Positions 16,166 through 24,218 of a stretch of DNA of 64,000 nucleotides are shown here, piece by piece (within the stretch, counting starts at the first letter, position 1; each line of letters starts with the position of its first letter). Position numbers and translations under genes: made by a program. The notes beneath the pieces were generated by a model that worked only from the letters and a program-made list of their open reading frames with translations, did not search any database and had not been told where the DNA came from. The stretch comes from UBA5793 sp040255465 (GTDB taxonomy: Bacteria > Planctomycetota > Phycisphaerae > Phycisphaerales > UBA5793): the NCBI GenBank assembly GCA_040255465.1, contig JBDZVA010000004.1:310001-374000 (forward strand), given 5' to 3'.

Positions 16166-17353
16166 GTGATAAAGCGGCTCCACGTCAAGAACTTCAAGGC
16201 CCTGCGCGATGTTGAGATCGACCTTACCCCAATCCACGCGCTGATCGGTCCAAACGACGCTGGCAAGACCAGCATCCTGCAGGCGCTTTATGCGATTTGT
16301 CATAGCGTGGATCACCCCCTGTCCGAGTGTTTTCCTGGCTTGTGGGACGGTCGCGATCTGGTATGGAACCGAAGTAGTGACAGCGAAGTAGAGATCTACG
16401 TCACTGCCGAAGATGCAAGAGAAGGTTTCGAGTACTTTCTGGAATGTGGTTTTCCGGAATCCGGGCGAAGTGTTCGGGTTCTGGGAGAAGCCGCAGCGGT
16501 AGATCAAAACGAGCTGGTGCCTTTGGGCGGTGGCGGCAACCGCACTTTCTTGTCACGGCTGGGGGAATCTCCCAAACCCTCTGCTCCTCCAGCACTCGGA
16601 AACCGTCGGGTTTTGCCAATGCGAGAAGCGCTGACAGGAGTACATTGGCATCGCTGGGATCCGCGTTTCCTCGCCATTCCAAACGCGCCAGACACACGCT
16701 GGCGATACCGTCTCGAATGGACTGGTTTTGGGCTCGTCCGGTGTCTCGACGACATTCTGGGCTATGACCGCAAGCTGTTTGCAAGTCTGGAGCAACAGTT
16801 CATTGACCAATTTGATGAGTTTAGTTCGATCATCCTACAGCCACAAAAGGCCTATCTTGCAAACGACATCCCATTCCTCAGCCTACCGAGGTTTGAAGAG
16901 CGAGATGGGAAGGGACTGGCGTTTGGACTCAAGAAAGGGGGTAACCCACTCCCAGCCGCACAAGTTTCAGACGGCGTATTGCTCGTGCTGGCGTACCTAA
17001 CGATCCTTCATTTGCCAAATCCTCCGCATTTGCTATTGATCGAGGAGCCGGAGAATGGAATTCACCCTGAGAGGTTAGAGAAGATCATCCGCGTGCTGCG
17101 CGAGTTGATTGGTCAAAAGAAGCACACCCAAATCGTTATGACGACGCACTCACCGTATGTTGTTGATCTCTTGGAGGCACAAGAAGTAACCTTGTGTCGC
17201 AAGGGTGCCGACGGAGCTGTCCATACGCGCCGACTTTCGGACGTTCCCAGTGTCCAGAGGCAACTCGACATCTTCAAGCTCGGAGAGATCTGGACGGGCG
17301 AAGGCGACGATGCACTAGCAAGCGAACCGCCTGTGACGACGGAGTCGCCCTGA
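16166..17353 (+). CDS. OLD/RecF-type AAA ATPase (AAA_21-like)
   Basis: The 395-residue ATPase starts with IKRLHVKNFKALRDVEI, the usual beta-hairpin of RecF/OLD/SMC-like ATPases. Walker A is GPNDAGKT (28-35), the ABC signature is VSDG (about 267-270), Walker B is LLLIEEPE (about 289-296), and the switch histidine is in TTHSP (H about 328). No coiled coil is evident and the nuclease domain of full OLD proteins is absent. Its TGA overlaps the ATG of the next gene (TGATG), so the two are translationally coupled. The start is GTG 16166. Base composition is visibly poorer in G+C than the flanking mur genes, suggesting transfer. Confidence 0.85.
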   Translation: MIKRLHVKNFKALRDVEIDLTPIHALIGPNDAGKTSILQALYAICHSVDHPLSECFPGLWDGRDLVWNRSSDSEVEIYVTAEDAREGFEYFLECGFPESGRSVRVLGEAAAVDQNELVPLGGGGNRTFLSRLGESPKPSAPPALGNRRVLPMREALTGVHWHRWDPRFLAIPNAPDTRWRYRLEWTGFGLVRCLDDILGYDRKLFASLEQQFIDQFDEFSSIILQPQKAYLANDIPFLSLPRFEERDGKGLAFGLKKGGNPLPAAQVSDGVLLVLAYLTILHLPNPPHLLLIEEPENGIHPERLEKIIRVLRELIGQKKHTQIVMTTHSPYVVDLLEAQEVTLCRKGADGAVHTRRLSDVPSVQRQLDIFKLGEIWTGEGDDALASEPPVTTESP

Positions 17354-17928
17354 TGCGCGTGCTGGTCATCGGCGAGGGCAACCACGAAGAATCTGCGTTG
17401 CCGATTCTGGTAAGGCTACTCAATGGCCTAGTCAGCGAAACAGAATTCGACCGAATCAAGAATATCCGTCGGACCGTTCATGGCAAAGGCAGCCGGATTC
17501 TTAAGCGGGCCGTGAGTTGGTCAATCGAGGCACAGTCACGCGGTTTCGACGCCTTGGTGCTTCTGATGGATGAAGATGGTGACGCCTCGCGTCGACAGGC
17601 GATAGATGAAGCACAGTCCTCGCCACTTCATCCGATTCCACGTGCCTGCGGCGTTGCCATCAGGACATTCGACGCGTGGTTTCTTGCGGACGAACACGCG
17701 ATCTCCAGCGTGCTTGCGCGGACGGTCCATAGGCAGCCGGATCCGGAACGCCAAAGAAATCCAAAGGGTTCTTGCACAGCACTTCTGGCCGGGTCCGAGA
17801 TAGAAAGCCTTTCCGAGTTCTACCAGTATCTCGCCACAGCAATGAACTTGGACGCAACTCGTGAACGCTGTCCGAACGGGTTCAGACCATTCGCTGATCG
17901 CATCGCGATGTTGACGATGCCTGATTGA
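17353..17928 (+). CDS. TOPRIM-like protein (resembles DUF4276) partnered with the ATPase
   Basis: The 191-residue product begins MRVLVIGEGNHEES, in which Glu 8 fits the conserved TOPRIM glutamate, and continues to LLMDEDGD (Asp 73, 75 and 77), fitting the DxD metal site. RTFDAWFLAD (about 104-113) and a later NPKG recall DUF4276 proteins, which are commonly paired with AAA ATPases. This pattern predicts a metal-dependent nuclease or nucleotidyl enzyme working with the upstream ATPase, the split equivalent of an OLD nuclease. ATG 17353 overlaps the ATPase stop by one base. The family assignment is from memory and moderately sure; the function is an inference. Confidence 0.75.
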   Translation: MRVLVIGEGNHEESALPILVRLLNGLVSETEFDRIKNIRRTVHGKGSRILKRAVSWSIEAQSRGFDALVLLMDEDGDASRRQAIDEAQSSPLHPIPRACGVAIRTFDAWFLADEHAISSVLARTVHRQPDPERQRNPKGSCTALLAGSEIESLSEFYQYLATAMNLDATRERCPNGFRPFADRIAMLTMPD

Positions 17929-18022
17929 GTGCTGCAGTAGGTTCAGTACCGGTCGCAATCCAGCAAACTTGCCAATACGCCCCCTTCTGCGATTTCTCCA
18001 GCCCCTCACCGCGAAGTTTCGA

Positions 18023-18028
18023 TATCCT
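18023..18028 (+). promoter_or_regulatory. Putative -10 (TATCCT) 8 bases before the murB start
   Basis: TATCCT ends 8 bases before the GTG at 18037, and there is no Shine-Dalgarno between them. This fits a leaderless murB transcript starting after the inserted cassette. Confidence 0.4.
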
Positions 18029-18036
18029 TCTGAGCG

Positions 18037-19017
18037 GTGCCCAGCAATGCCACGTCCAGTGCGCGTTCGATCGTCGAAGACCTCGATCTCGAGGTGGAAT
18101 TCGATGCGCCCATCGGCACAGAGATGACCTGGTACAAAGTCGGCGGCCGAGCCGACGTGCTCGTTCGGCCGCGCAGCGTCGAAGCCCTCTGCAACCTCAT
18201 GCGGCGCTGCAACGAAACCGGCACCACGGCCCGTGTGCTCGGCTCGGGGGCCAATCTGCTCATCGCCGACGAGGGTGTCGACGGCATCGTCGTTCACCTC
18301 GACCATGCCGCGTTCCGCGAAGTCTCCACCATTCACCGCCACCGCGTGCACCGCGCCGGCGTCGAAGGCCGGGCGGGCGACGCCATGCGCGTCATGGCCG
18401 GCAAATCGCTCGAACAACTCGTCATGTCCGCCGCCACGCAGGGTCTCAGCGGCATCGAGTGCATGGCCGGCGTCCCCGCCAGCGTCGGCGGCGCCATCCG
18501 CATGAACGCGGGCGGCAAGTTTGGCTGCATCGGCGACGCCGTCGTCGCCGTCGGCTGCATCAACCTCAAGGGCGATCTCGTCGTCCACGAAGGACCGGAC
18601 GTCACTTTCGAATACCGCCGCTGCTCGATCATCGATCCCGTCATCCTCTGGGCCGAACTCGCGCTCACACCCGACGATCCAGCCCGGACACACGCAAGGG
18701 TCAAGGAGATCTTCGCCTACAAGAAACAGTCGCAGCCCATGGCCGCCAACAGCGCCGGCTGCGTCTTTCGCAATCCGCCCGCCAGCGACGGCTCGGGCCG
18801 CCTCGTCAGCGCCGGCGAACTCATCGACCGCGCCGGGCTCAAGGGCTGCTCAGTCGGCGGCGCCAGCATCAGCCAGCGCCACGCCAACTTCTTCACCGCC
18901 GAACCAGGCGCGTCGGCCAACGACATCATCGCATTGATCGACCACGCCGCCAAAGTCGTCGCCGAACACTCGGGCTACGAATTGGTGCGCGAAGTGGTCG
19001 TGTGGAAACGACACTGA
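18037..19017 (+). CDS. murB: UDP-N-acetylenolpyruvoylglucosamine reductase
   Basis: MurB reduces UDP-GlcNAc-enolpyruvate to UDP-MurNAc with FAD and NADPH. The 326-residue product has the FAD-binding segments TWYKVGGRAD and LGSGANLLI, the GIECMAGVPASVGGAIRMNAG region, and the C-terminal SAGCVFRNP with the catalytic serine. It also has SAGELIDRAGLKG and QRHANFF. It is a type II-like MurB by the presence of these segments and its length. The start is GTG 18037. The gene follows the ATPase/TOPRIM-like pair by 108 bases and precedes ddl by 58 bases. Confidence 0.92.
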   Translation: MPSNATSSARSIVEDLDLEVEFDAPIGTEMTWYKVGGRADVLVRPRSVEALCNLMRRCNETGTTARVLGSGANLLIADEGVDGIVVHLDHAAFREVSTIHRHRVHRAGVEGRAGDAMRVMAGKSLEQLVMSAATQGLSGIECMAGVPASVGGAIRMNAGGKFGCIGDAVVAVGCINLKGDLVVHEGPDVTFEYRRCSIIDPVILWAELALTPDDPARTHARVKEIFAYKKQSQPMAANSAGCVFRNPPASDGSGRLVSAGELIDRAGLKGCSVGGASISQRHANFFTAEPGASANDIIALIDHAAKVVAEHSGYELVREVVVWKRH

Positions 19018-19075
19018 CTGTTTAGCCGCGACCCAAAGGCTCTGCGAAGGCAAGCGCTTCGCGCAATCAACCAGC

Positions 19076-19996
19076 ATGACCACCCATCCAGTCCACATCG
19101 CCGTCCTCGCCGGCGGGCCCGACGCCGAGCGCGAAGTCAGCCTCATGTCCGGGCGAGAAATCACCGCTGCCCTCAACAAAGGCGGCCGCTTCACCGCGCG
19201 CCTCGAAATCATCGATCGCCTCACCGGTTCAGACCTCGCGGCCATCGAGGGCGATGCCATCTTCCCCGCTCTGCACGGGCCGTGGGGCGAAGGCGGACCG
19301 CTCCAGCGCCTGCTCGAAGCAGACGGCCGCCCCTTCGTCGGCTGCGGATCCGTCGCCGCCGAAATCGCCATGGACAAAATGCTCACCAAGCAGGTCTCAC
19401 AGCGCATCGGCGTCGCAACGCCCGCCGCGTGCATCCTTCACTCGATCGATGATCCATGCACGGTGCCGCCGCCGCTCGTGCTCAAGCCCGTCGACGACGG
19501 CTCAAGCGTCGATGTTCTCATCTGCCGCACCGACGACGAAGTCATCCGGGGTCGCACCCGGCTCCACCCCCGCCGCACCCGACTCATGGCCGAGGCGTTC
19601 ATCCCCGGCCGCGAACTGACCGTCGGCATCGTCGGCGATCGCGTCGGCTCACTCATCGAAATCATCCCCACCGTCGAGTTCTACGACTACGAAGCCAAGT
19701 ACACCCGCGATGACACCCGCTACACCGTCAACCCCGACCTCCCTCCCGCCATTGCCGCGAAGATCAAAGACGATGCCCTCGCCCTGTACCGCGCCATCGG
19801 CTGCCGCGACCTGGCGCGAATCGATTTCCGCTACGACGACGTCACCGATCCGGCCCACCCGACATGGTGGATGCTCGAGGTAAACACCATGCCCGGCTTC
19901 ACAAGCCACTCGCTCGTACCCATGGGCGAAGCGGCTGGCGGCGTCCCCATGCCCGAACTCTGCGCCCGCCTGGTGGAGATGGCGCTCGCTCGCTGA
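19076..19996 (+). CDS. ddl: D-alanine--D-alanine ligase
   Basis: Ddl joins two D-alanines for the peptidoglycan stem peptide. The 306-residue product has VLAGGPDAEREVSLMSG at the N terminus, HGPWGEGGPLQRLLEADG, the ATP-grasp lysine segment LVLKPVDDGSSVDV, and the metal-binding WMLEVNTMPGFTSHSLVP. All are standard for the family. No strong Shine-Dalgarno precedes ATG 19076. A small GCGAAG/CTTCGC hairpin lies at 19044-19062 in the gap before the start. It is part of the murC-murB-ddl-ftsQ order. Confidence 0.92.
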   Translation: MTTHPVHIAVLAGGPDAEREVSLMSGREITAALNKGGRFTARLEIIDRLTGSDLAAIEGDAIFPALHGPWGEGGPLQRLLEADGRPFVGCGSVAAEIAMDKMLTKQVSQRIGVATPAACILHSIDDPCTVPPPLVLKPVDDGSSVDVLICRTDDEVIRGRTRLHPRRTRLMAEAFIPGRELTVGIVGDRVGSLIEIIPTVEFYDYEAKYTRDDTRYTVNPDLPPAIAAKIKDDALALYRAIGCRDLARIDFRYDDVTDPAHPTWWMLEVNTMPGFTSHSLVPMGEAAGGVPMPELCARLVEMALAR

Positions 19997-20066
19997 TCTT
20001 GCAGCCCCACCCCCACCTCTGGCCGACATACTCAGGACACTGTGGACCCGTTTTTGGGGGAGACCT

Positions 20067-21083
20067 GTGCGTTTCTGGCCGTTTGGCAACAAAAAACCGC
20101 GTTCGAAGAAATCGGTTGCCCGAACCAAAGCCGCCGAAGCCAAAAAGGACGCCCCGTCCCCCGACCGCTTCGGCTGGCGCGAGGCGGGGCTTTACGTCGG
20201 CTCCTTCGCCGCCCTGCTCGCCATCGGCGCCGCTGCCTGGGCCTGGTGGGCCTACCAGCCCGTCGAACTGCTCCGCTCCGAAATCGCGTCATCGCAATCG
20301 CAGCGCGCCGATCTCGCCGAGATCATCTTCGAAGACCCCGTCGTCGGCGTCGAAGGCGTGCGCGAAACACTGCTGGCCAGCGCCTACGCCGCCGCACGGC
20401 AGAACCCCTTCGACCGCGACGCACTCAAGGCCATACACGAGATGCTCGTCGAAAGTCGCTGGATGGAAGATGCAACCATCCGCGTCACCCGCGATCTGAT
20501 CACCGCGGAGATCGACGGCCAGATCCAGCGCGTCGATCGCATCACCATCCACGGCCAGTTCCGCCAGCCCTTCGCACTCGTCCGCCGCGACGCAACGGAT
20601 TACGTCGTCGACGGCTCGGGCACGCGCCTGCCCGTCTACTACGAAGCGGGCAAGATCGCCGCCCTGCCCGCCATCGTCAACGCCATCGGCCCCGTGCCGC
20701 AGGTCGGCGCCATCTGGCGCGGCGGCGACATCACCGATGGCCTGCTGCTCATCCGCTACCTGCGCACTCAGAATCGCGAATGGTTCAAACAGGTCCGCGC
20801 CATCGACGTCCAGAACTGGGACGGCGGCGATCGCAAACGTGCCCACCTCGCGCTCATCACCGATCGCGGCTACCGCATCGCCTGGGGCCGCGCCGTCGGC
20901 CAGGAAGCCGGCATCGAACATCCCGCCTCCCACAAGGTACAGGCCCTCGACGCCTACTACCTCACGCGCGGAAAAGTCATCGGCAGTCCGCAGGGCACCC
21001 TCTACATCAACCAGCCCCTGCTCACCCAGGACCGACAGGTCCGCCTGACCAACCCGTCCGAAGAAACCCTGCCCGGCGGATAG
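20067..21083 (+). CDS. FtsQ-like cell division protein (divergent)
   Basis: The 338-residue product has a basic cytosolic N terminus (KKPRSKKSVARTKAAEAKK), one transmembrane helix (about 43-66, AALLAIGAAAWAWWAY), and a periplasmic part. The periplasmic segment TDYVVDGSGTRLPVYY recalls the FtsQ region just before the beta domain. Position directly after murC, murB and ddl is the usual one for ftsQ. The POTRA domain is not obvious, so the call rests on topology and synteny. The start is GTG 20067 with GGGGGA upstream. The gene symbol is withheld because of divergence. Confidence 0.6.
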   Translation: MRFWPFGNKKPRSKKSVARTKAAEAKKDAPSPDRFGWREAGLYVGSFAALLAIGAAAWAWWAYQPVELLRSEIASSQSQRADLAEIIFEDPVVGVEGVRETLLASAYAAARQNPFDRDALKAIHEMLVESRWMEDATIRVTRDLITAEIDGQIQRVDRITIHGQFRQPFALVRRDATDYVVDGSGTRLPVYYEAGKIAALPAIVNAIGPVPQVGAIWRGGDITDGLLLIRYLRTQNREWFKQVRAIDVQNWDGGDRKRAHLALITDRGYRIAWGRAVGQEAGIEHPASHKVQALDAYYLTRGKVIGSPQGTLYINQPLLTQDRQVRLTNPSEETLPGG

Positions 21084-21236
21084 AGCGCAGCGCCAACGTC
21101 AAGGCGCCGCCTCGCCGTTCGATGCCACCCACGCCACGCCCGGCGCAGGCGCGCTAGTGTGGTGCATGCTCGTTCCTATCTAAGGTACTCCGGCGGGGTA
21201 TTCGGGTTTCGACACGGGTGATTGGATCTGGGTCTA

Positions 21237-21563
21237 ATGCGCCGATTCAAACACAACGCAATATGGCATGGCGCCGTCATCCCCGCATTGCTCGCTCTCT
21301 ACGGAGGTTACTGCGTCGTTGCTCAGACGGCTTTCCTACCCTCGGACGGATCGTCTGAATCGCTCGACCTGACCGGCCCAAGCGCGATTGCGATGGGAAT
21401 TGCATGGCTCGGCGCGGCGCTTGCCCTGCACTCGAAGTGCTTCCGGGGACGCGTCGAACCGATCTGGCGCGTAGCCGAACTCGGCTTCATTGCGGGCCTG
21501 CTCATGCTCGCTGGCGGCTGGATCGCCGCCATCGCCTGGGCCATCCTCGACGTACTGCACTGA
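21237..21563 (+). CDS. Small membrane protein of unknown function
   Basis: The 108-residue product has three hydrophobic segments: an N-terminal one (VIPALLALYGGYCVVAQT), a middle one (AIAMGIAWLGAALALH) and a C-terminal one (LGFIAGLLMLAGGWIAAIAWAIL). I know no family match. ATG 21237 is chosen; TTG 21222 is possible. TATCTA upstream could be a -10. Being short and without homologues I recognise, it is only a probable gene. Confidence 0.5.
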   Translation: MRRFKHNAIWHGAVIPALLALYGGYCVVAQTAFLPSDGSSESLDLTGPSAIAMGIAWLGAALALHSKCFRGRVEPIWRVAELGFIAGLLMLAGGWIAAIAWAILDVLH

Positions 21564-21593
21564 TCCAATCGCTCTATCACTTTCCAGATATAG

Positions 21594-21611
21594 GTCAGGT
21601 CAAGACCTGAC
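21594..21611. repeat. Perfect inverted repeat after the small membrane gene
   Basis: GTCAGGTC-AA-GACCTGAC is a perfect 8-base dyad 31 bases downstream of the stop. A related CAGGTCT/AGACCTG pair occurs about 75 bases further on. It may be part of the repeat-rich intergenic region or a weak terminator. Confidence 0.45.
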
Positions 21612-21704
21612 AACACCGCGCGTACCGCATCCAGGCCGAGCGTCACCCCTTCGCCCCGTCCGAAAGCCCAACCGTCAGGTCTCGACCAGACCTGCGCACT
21701 GGCT

Positions 21705-21856
21705 GGGTGCCATGCTTCATCGGCTCCATAGCCTGAGCCGCGTCGAGGGCTGCGTGAAGCATGCCGAGCGGTCAGCGACTCTCAAACGCTCTGCTCTTTC
21801 GATGGTCCACCGCGCCATCGCATGCTTCGCCCGAAGCGGCTCGAAGCATGGCACCC
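21705..21856. repeat. 152-base MITE-like element with 14-base terminal inverted repeats
   Basis: GGGTGCCATGCTTC (21705-21718) and its exact complement GAAGCATGGCACCC (21843-21856) bound the element. A nested GAAGCATGC/GCATGCTTC pair lies inside (about 21755 and 21827). There is no coding capacity. The layout is that of a small non-autonomous mobile or structured repeat. No target-site duplication is evident. Confidence 0.5.
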
Positions 21857-21912
21857 TCCTCGGATCCAACTCCAATCCAATTCATCTCTCCGCCTCCTCC
21901 GGCGCTTCGCCG

Positions 21913-21944
21913 CCCTGTCGAAGATCCTGAGCAGAGTCGAAGGG
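21913..21944. repeat. REP-like interrupted palindrome
   Basis: CCCTGTCGA and TCGAAGGG flank GATCCTGAGCAGA. On the reverse strand this reads CCCTTCGACTCTGCTCAGGA and so on, similar to the CCCTTCGAC-x-CTCAGG repeats found between genes in many environmental genomes (from memory). Similar GAAGGGG...GAGTCGAACGG remnants continue to about 22010. Confidence 0.45.
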
Positions 21945-22057
21945 AGCGAGGCTCTGCGAGCCGAAGGGTTGCGATCTCCCCGAAGGGGCCTGAGCGATGA
22001 GTCGAACGGCTGCGGTAAGTTGCCTTTCCCCCGCATTCCCACCCAAACCCAGCATTT

Positions 22058-22104
22058 CTTCGTGCCTTCTCTTCGTGTCTTCGTGACTTCGTGGTGAAAG
22101 ACTT
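22058..22104. repeat. CTTCGTG direct-repeat tract
   Basis: Four CTTCGTG units start at 22058, 22071, 22079 and 22087, followed by GTGAAAGACTTCGCC. Read on the other strand this is a CACCACGAAG/CACGAAG tract. A degenerate relative (TTCACCACGCAGTCACACAGG) occurs at about 33790. Confidence 0.5.
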
Positions 22105-22144
22105 CGCCTCCCGCACCCACGCGCACCATCCAAACTGCATCCCG

Positions 22145-22520
22145 TGCGCCGACTTTTTGAAAACGCAAAAAAGTTGAGCAAAACTCCAAATCACCCCCCT
22201 CAGAAAAATGAAAAACGACAAAAATTCCTGATTCGTCCCGCACAGAAGCGCTCATTTACACGGAAGCGCTCGCAAGCGCGCACCAGCGCTCAAAAATCGC
22301 GCACGGAAGCGCTCTGGCGCGCATGAAAAGTTCCCAACACGGTGCATCTCCGTGTTGGCACGCATTTTGCGTTGCACATTTTTCGCAATCGCGCCTGGCG
22401 CTGCGCCGCACGCGAAAAATCTTGCTCGCTGTCGCGCGACTCGATCATCGCCAACCCATCTCCTGCAGCGCAATCCGGCCCCGTCGCGCACACCCGCGCA
22501 CGCCATTCTCTATAGGTAGA
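22145..22520. other. A-rich non-coding segment with AAGCGCTC repeats and two hairpins
   Basis: An A-rich stretch (22155-22230) leads into five AAGCGCTC-like units at 22246, 22264, 22274, 22284 and 22307. A perfect 9-base hairpin follows (CCAACACGG-TGCATCT-CCGTGTTGG, 22334-22358), then ATTTTTCGC...GCGAAAAAT (22378-22386 with 22412-22420). No credible gene is seen on either strand. It could be a structured RNA, a repeat, or a protein-binding region. From 22521 to 22665 I see nothing. Confidence 0.45.
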
Positions 22521-22665
22521 CATGCTTTTCAATCGCCCACAACCCGCATCGCCACTGACGACTCAACCAGACCGACGCGCCAGCGAGGACGAACTCCCTT
22601 GCGAACTCAAACTCTTCGCTCGCCCATCAATCTGGTGCACCCCATCACTCCCTCATGCCATCCCC

Positions 22666-24045
22666 TCACCTCAGCCCATACTCCTTGAGCAACCGATACA
22701 GCGTCCGCTCGCCGATGCCGAGCATCTTGGCCGTCTGTTCGCGATTGCCGCCGGTGAGTTTGAGCGTCTCGCGGATCGCCCGCTTCTCGAGTTCCGCCAG
22801 GTCGATCCCGGCCAGCGACGCCGAACCGCTCGCGTTGCTCTCCGAAGCGCCCGACACTTCCGCCGGCAGGTGGGCGAGTTCGAGTTCAGCGCCATCCTCG
22901 GCAAACACGCACATGAGTTCGACGACGCGGTTGAGTTGCCGCACGTTGCCCGGCCAGTCATACGCCATGAGCTTTTGCGCCACTTCATCTTTCACGCCAA
23001 GCACGTTGCGGCCGTTGCGTTGGTTGAGCAGGTTGATCTGGTGTTGTGCGAGAAGCGGGATGTCTTCGCGCCGATCGCGCAGCGGCGGCAACTTGATCTC
23101 GACTCCCTTGATGCGGAAGAACAAATCCTGCCGGAACGTCTCTTCCTTGACCATCGATTCAAGATCGCGATGCGTCGCCGCGATGAAGCGCACGTCGACC
23201 GTGCGCGGCTCGTTGGCCCCCACGCGAACGACCTCGCCGGACTCAAGCACGCGAAGCAGCTTGCTCTGCATGCCCAGCGGCATGTCGCCGATCTCATCGA
23301 GGAAGAGCGTCCCGCCGTTGGCGTACTCGAAGACGCCTTCGGTGTTCTTCTCGGCTCCGGTGAAGGCGCCCTTGACGTGGCCGAACAGTTCGCTTTCGAG
23401 CAGCGACTCGGTGAACGCGGCACAATTGACGGGCTTGAAGCGCTGCTTGGCCCGGCGGGAGTTCTGGTGAATCACTCTTGCGACAAGGTCTTTGCCGGTC
23501 CCCGTCTCGCCGATGAGCAGCACGGGAATGTCGGTGGGCGCGATCTGCTGGAGCGTGCGGACCATCTGCCGAATGGCCGGGCTGACGCCGATGATGCCTT
23601 CGAAGGAGTACTCCTCGCCGAGCTGTTCGCTCAGCGCATCGACCTGGGCCCGCAGCACCGCCGCCTCGGCCGCGCGGTTGACGAGATTGCGAAACACCTC
23701 AAGATCGAGGGGCTTTTCAATGAAGTCGTATGCTCCGCCGCGGATCGCCTCCTTGGCGGTGGGGATGTCGCCATGCGCCGTGACCATGATGGTCTTGGCG
23801 CCGGGTTGCCGGGTCTTGGCTTCGGCGAGAATGGTCATGCCATCGGGCCGGCCGTGCATCATGAGGTCGGTCACGATGACGTCGAAGTGTCCGCCGTCGA
23901 GTTCGACGCGTGCCTCATCGAGACTGTGGCGGACGGTGCAGATGTGGCCCGGCTTGCGCAGCGCGTCGGCCATGACGTCGGCGTGGTCGGCCTCGTCATC
24001 GACGATGAGGACCTGGGCGGTGGGTGTGGAAGAGTCTTTGGCCAT
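22666..24045 (-). CDS. NtrC-family sigma54-dependent response regulator
   Basis: The 459-residue product has a receiver domain (LIVDDE; phospho-acceptor Asp about 60 in VIVTDLMM; Lys in IEKP). Next comes a sigma54-interacting AAA+ domain with Walker A GETGTGKD, the GAFTGA loop that contacts sigma54, LFLDEIGDMP and the R-finger region. It ends with a Fis-type helix-turn-helix (GNREQTAKMLGIGERTLYRLLKEY). It activates sigma54 promoters when phosphorylated. No sensor kinase is adjacent. ATG 24045 (MAKDSS) is preferred because TACAAT lies 7 bases upstream; the alternative ATG 24054 overlaps that hexamer. Confidence 0.93.
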   Translation of the reverse strand: MAKDSSTPTAQVLIVDDEADHADVMADALRKPGHICTVRHSLDEARVELDGGHFDVIVTDLMMHGRPDGMTILAEAKTRQPGAKTIMVTAHGDIPTAKEAIRGGAYDFIEKPLDLEVFRNLVNRAAEAAVLRAQVDALSEQLGEEYSFEGIIGVSPAIRQMVRTLQQIAPTDIPVLLIGETGTGKDLVARVIHQNSRRAKQRFKPVNCAAFTESLLESELFGHVKGAFTGAEKNTEGVFEYANGGTLFLDEIGDMPLGMQSKLLRVLESGEVVRVGANEPRTVDVRFIAATHRDLESMVKEETFRQDLFFRIKGVEIKLPPLRDRREDIPLLAQHQINLLNQRNGRNVLGVKDEVAQKLMAYDWPGNVRQLNRVVELMCVFAEDGAELELAHLPAEVSGASESNASGSASLAGIDLAELEKRAIRETLKLTGGNREQTAKMLGIGERTLYRLLKEYGLR

Positions 24046-24052
24046 GTCGGGC

Positions 24053-24058
24053 ATTGTA
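24053..24058 (-). promoter_or_regulatory. Putative -10 (TACAAT) 7 bases before a start codon
   Basis: TACAAT on the minus strand ends 7 bases before ATG 24045 of the response regulator. No Shine-Dalgarno fits between them, so the transcript may be leaderless. Confidence 0.4.
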
Positions 24059-24133
24059 TGGACGGCGCCCCGTCCGCGCCGCGCGTGGCGGATGGGCAGC
24101 GGATGAGATGGCAGAGGCGACGTGGCATGTGAG

Positions 24134-24178
24134 AGGAGAAAAAGAGCATGACCACGCCTGATGAGAGACGTGGTCATG
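24134..24178 (-). terminator. Rho-independent terminator of the RRM gene
   Basis: CATGACCACG (24178-24169 on the minus strand) pairs perfectly with CGTGGTCATG (24156-24147) around a 12-base loop. CTCTTTTTCTCC follows directly. It lies 41 bases past the stop of the RNA-binding protein gene. Confidence 0.8.
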
Positions 24179-24218
24179 GATCGAAGTTCGATCAGTTGGT
24201 CAGCGAAGCGTCCAAGGC

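Noticed and set aside
16128..16169. 13-codon upstream open frame overlapping the ATPase start
   Set aside because: The -10 at 16119-16124 would place the transcript start after or inside its ATG, so it is probably not translated.
16115..18025. TCGATAT copies at both sides of the ATPase/TOPRIM-like cassette as a target-site duplication
   Set aside because: Seven bases, with both copies overlapping putative -10 elements, are too short and too likely by chance to be called an insertion scar.
21594..21611. SRP RNA (GGTCAGGTC resemblance)
   Set aside because: The conserved GGAAGGAAGCAGCC tetraloop region is absent.
22058..22104. CRISPR array
   Set aside because: The CTTCGTG units are 7 bases long and 8-13 apart, with no spacers of constant length and no cas genes nearby.
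22522..24132. Long plus-strand open frame opposite the NtrC-family gene
   Set aside because: The minus strand encodes a complete sigma54 activator; the opposite frame has no motif and no ribosome binding site.
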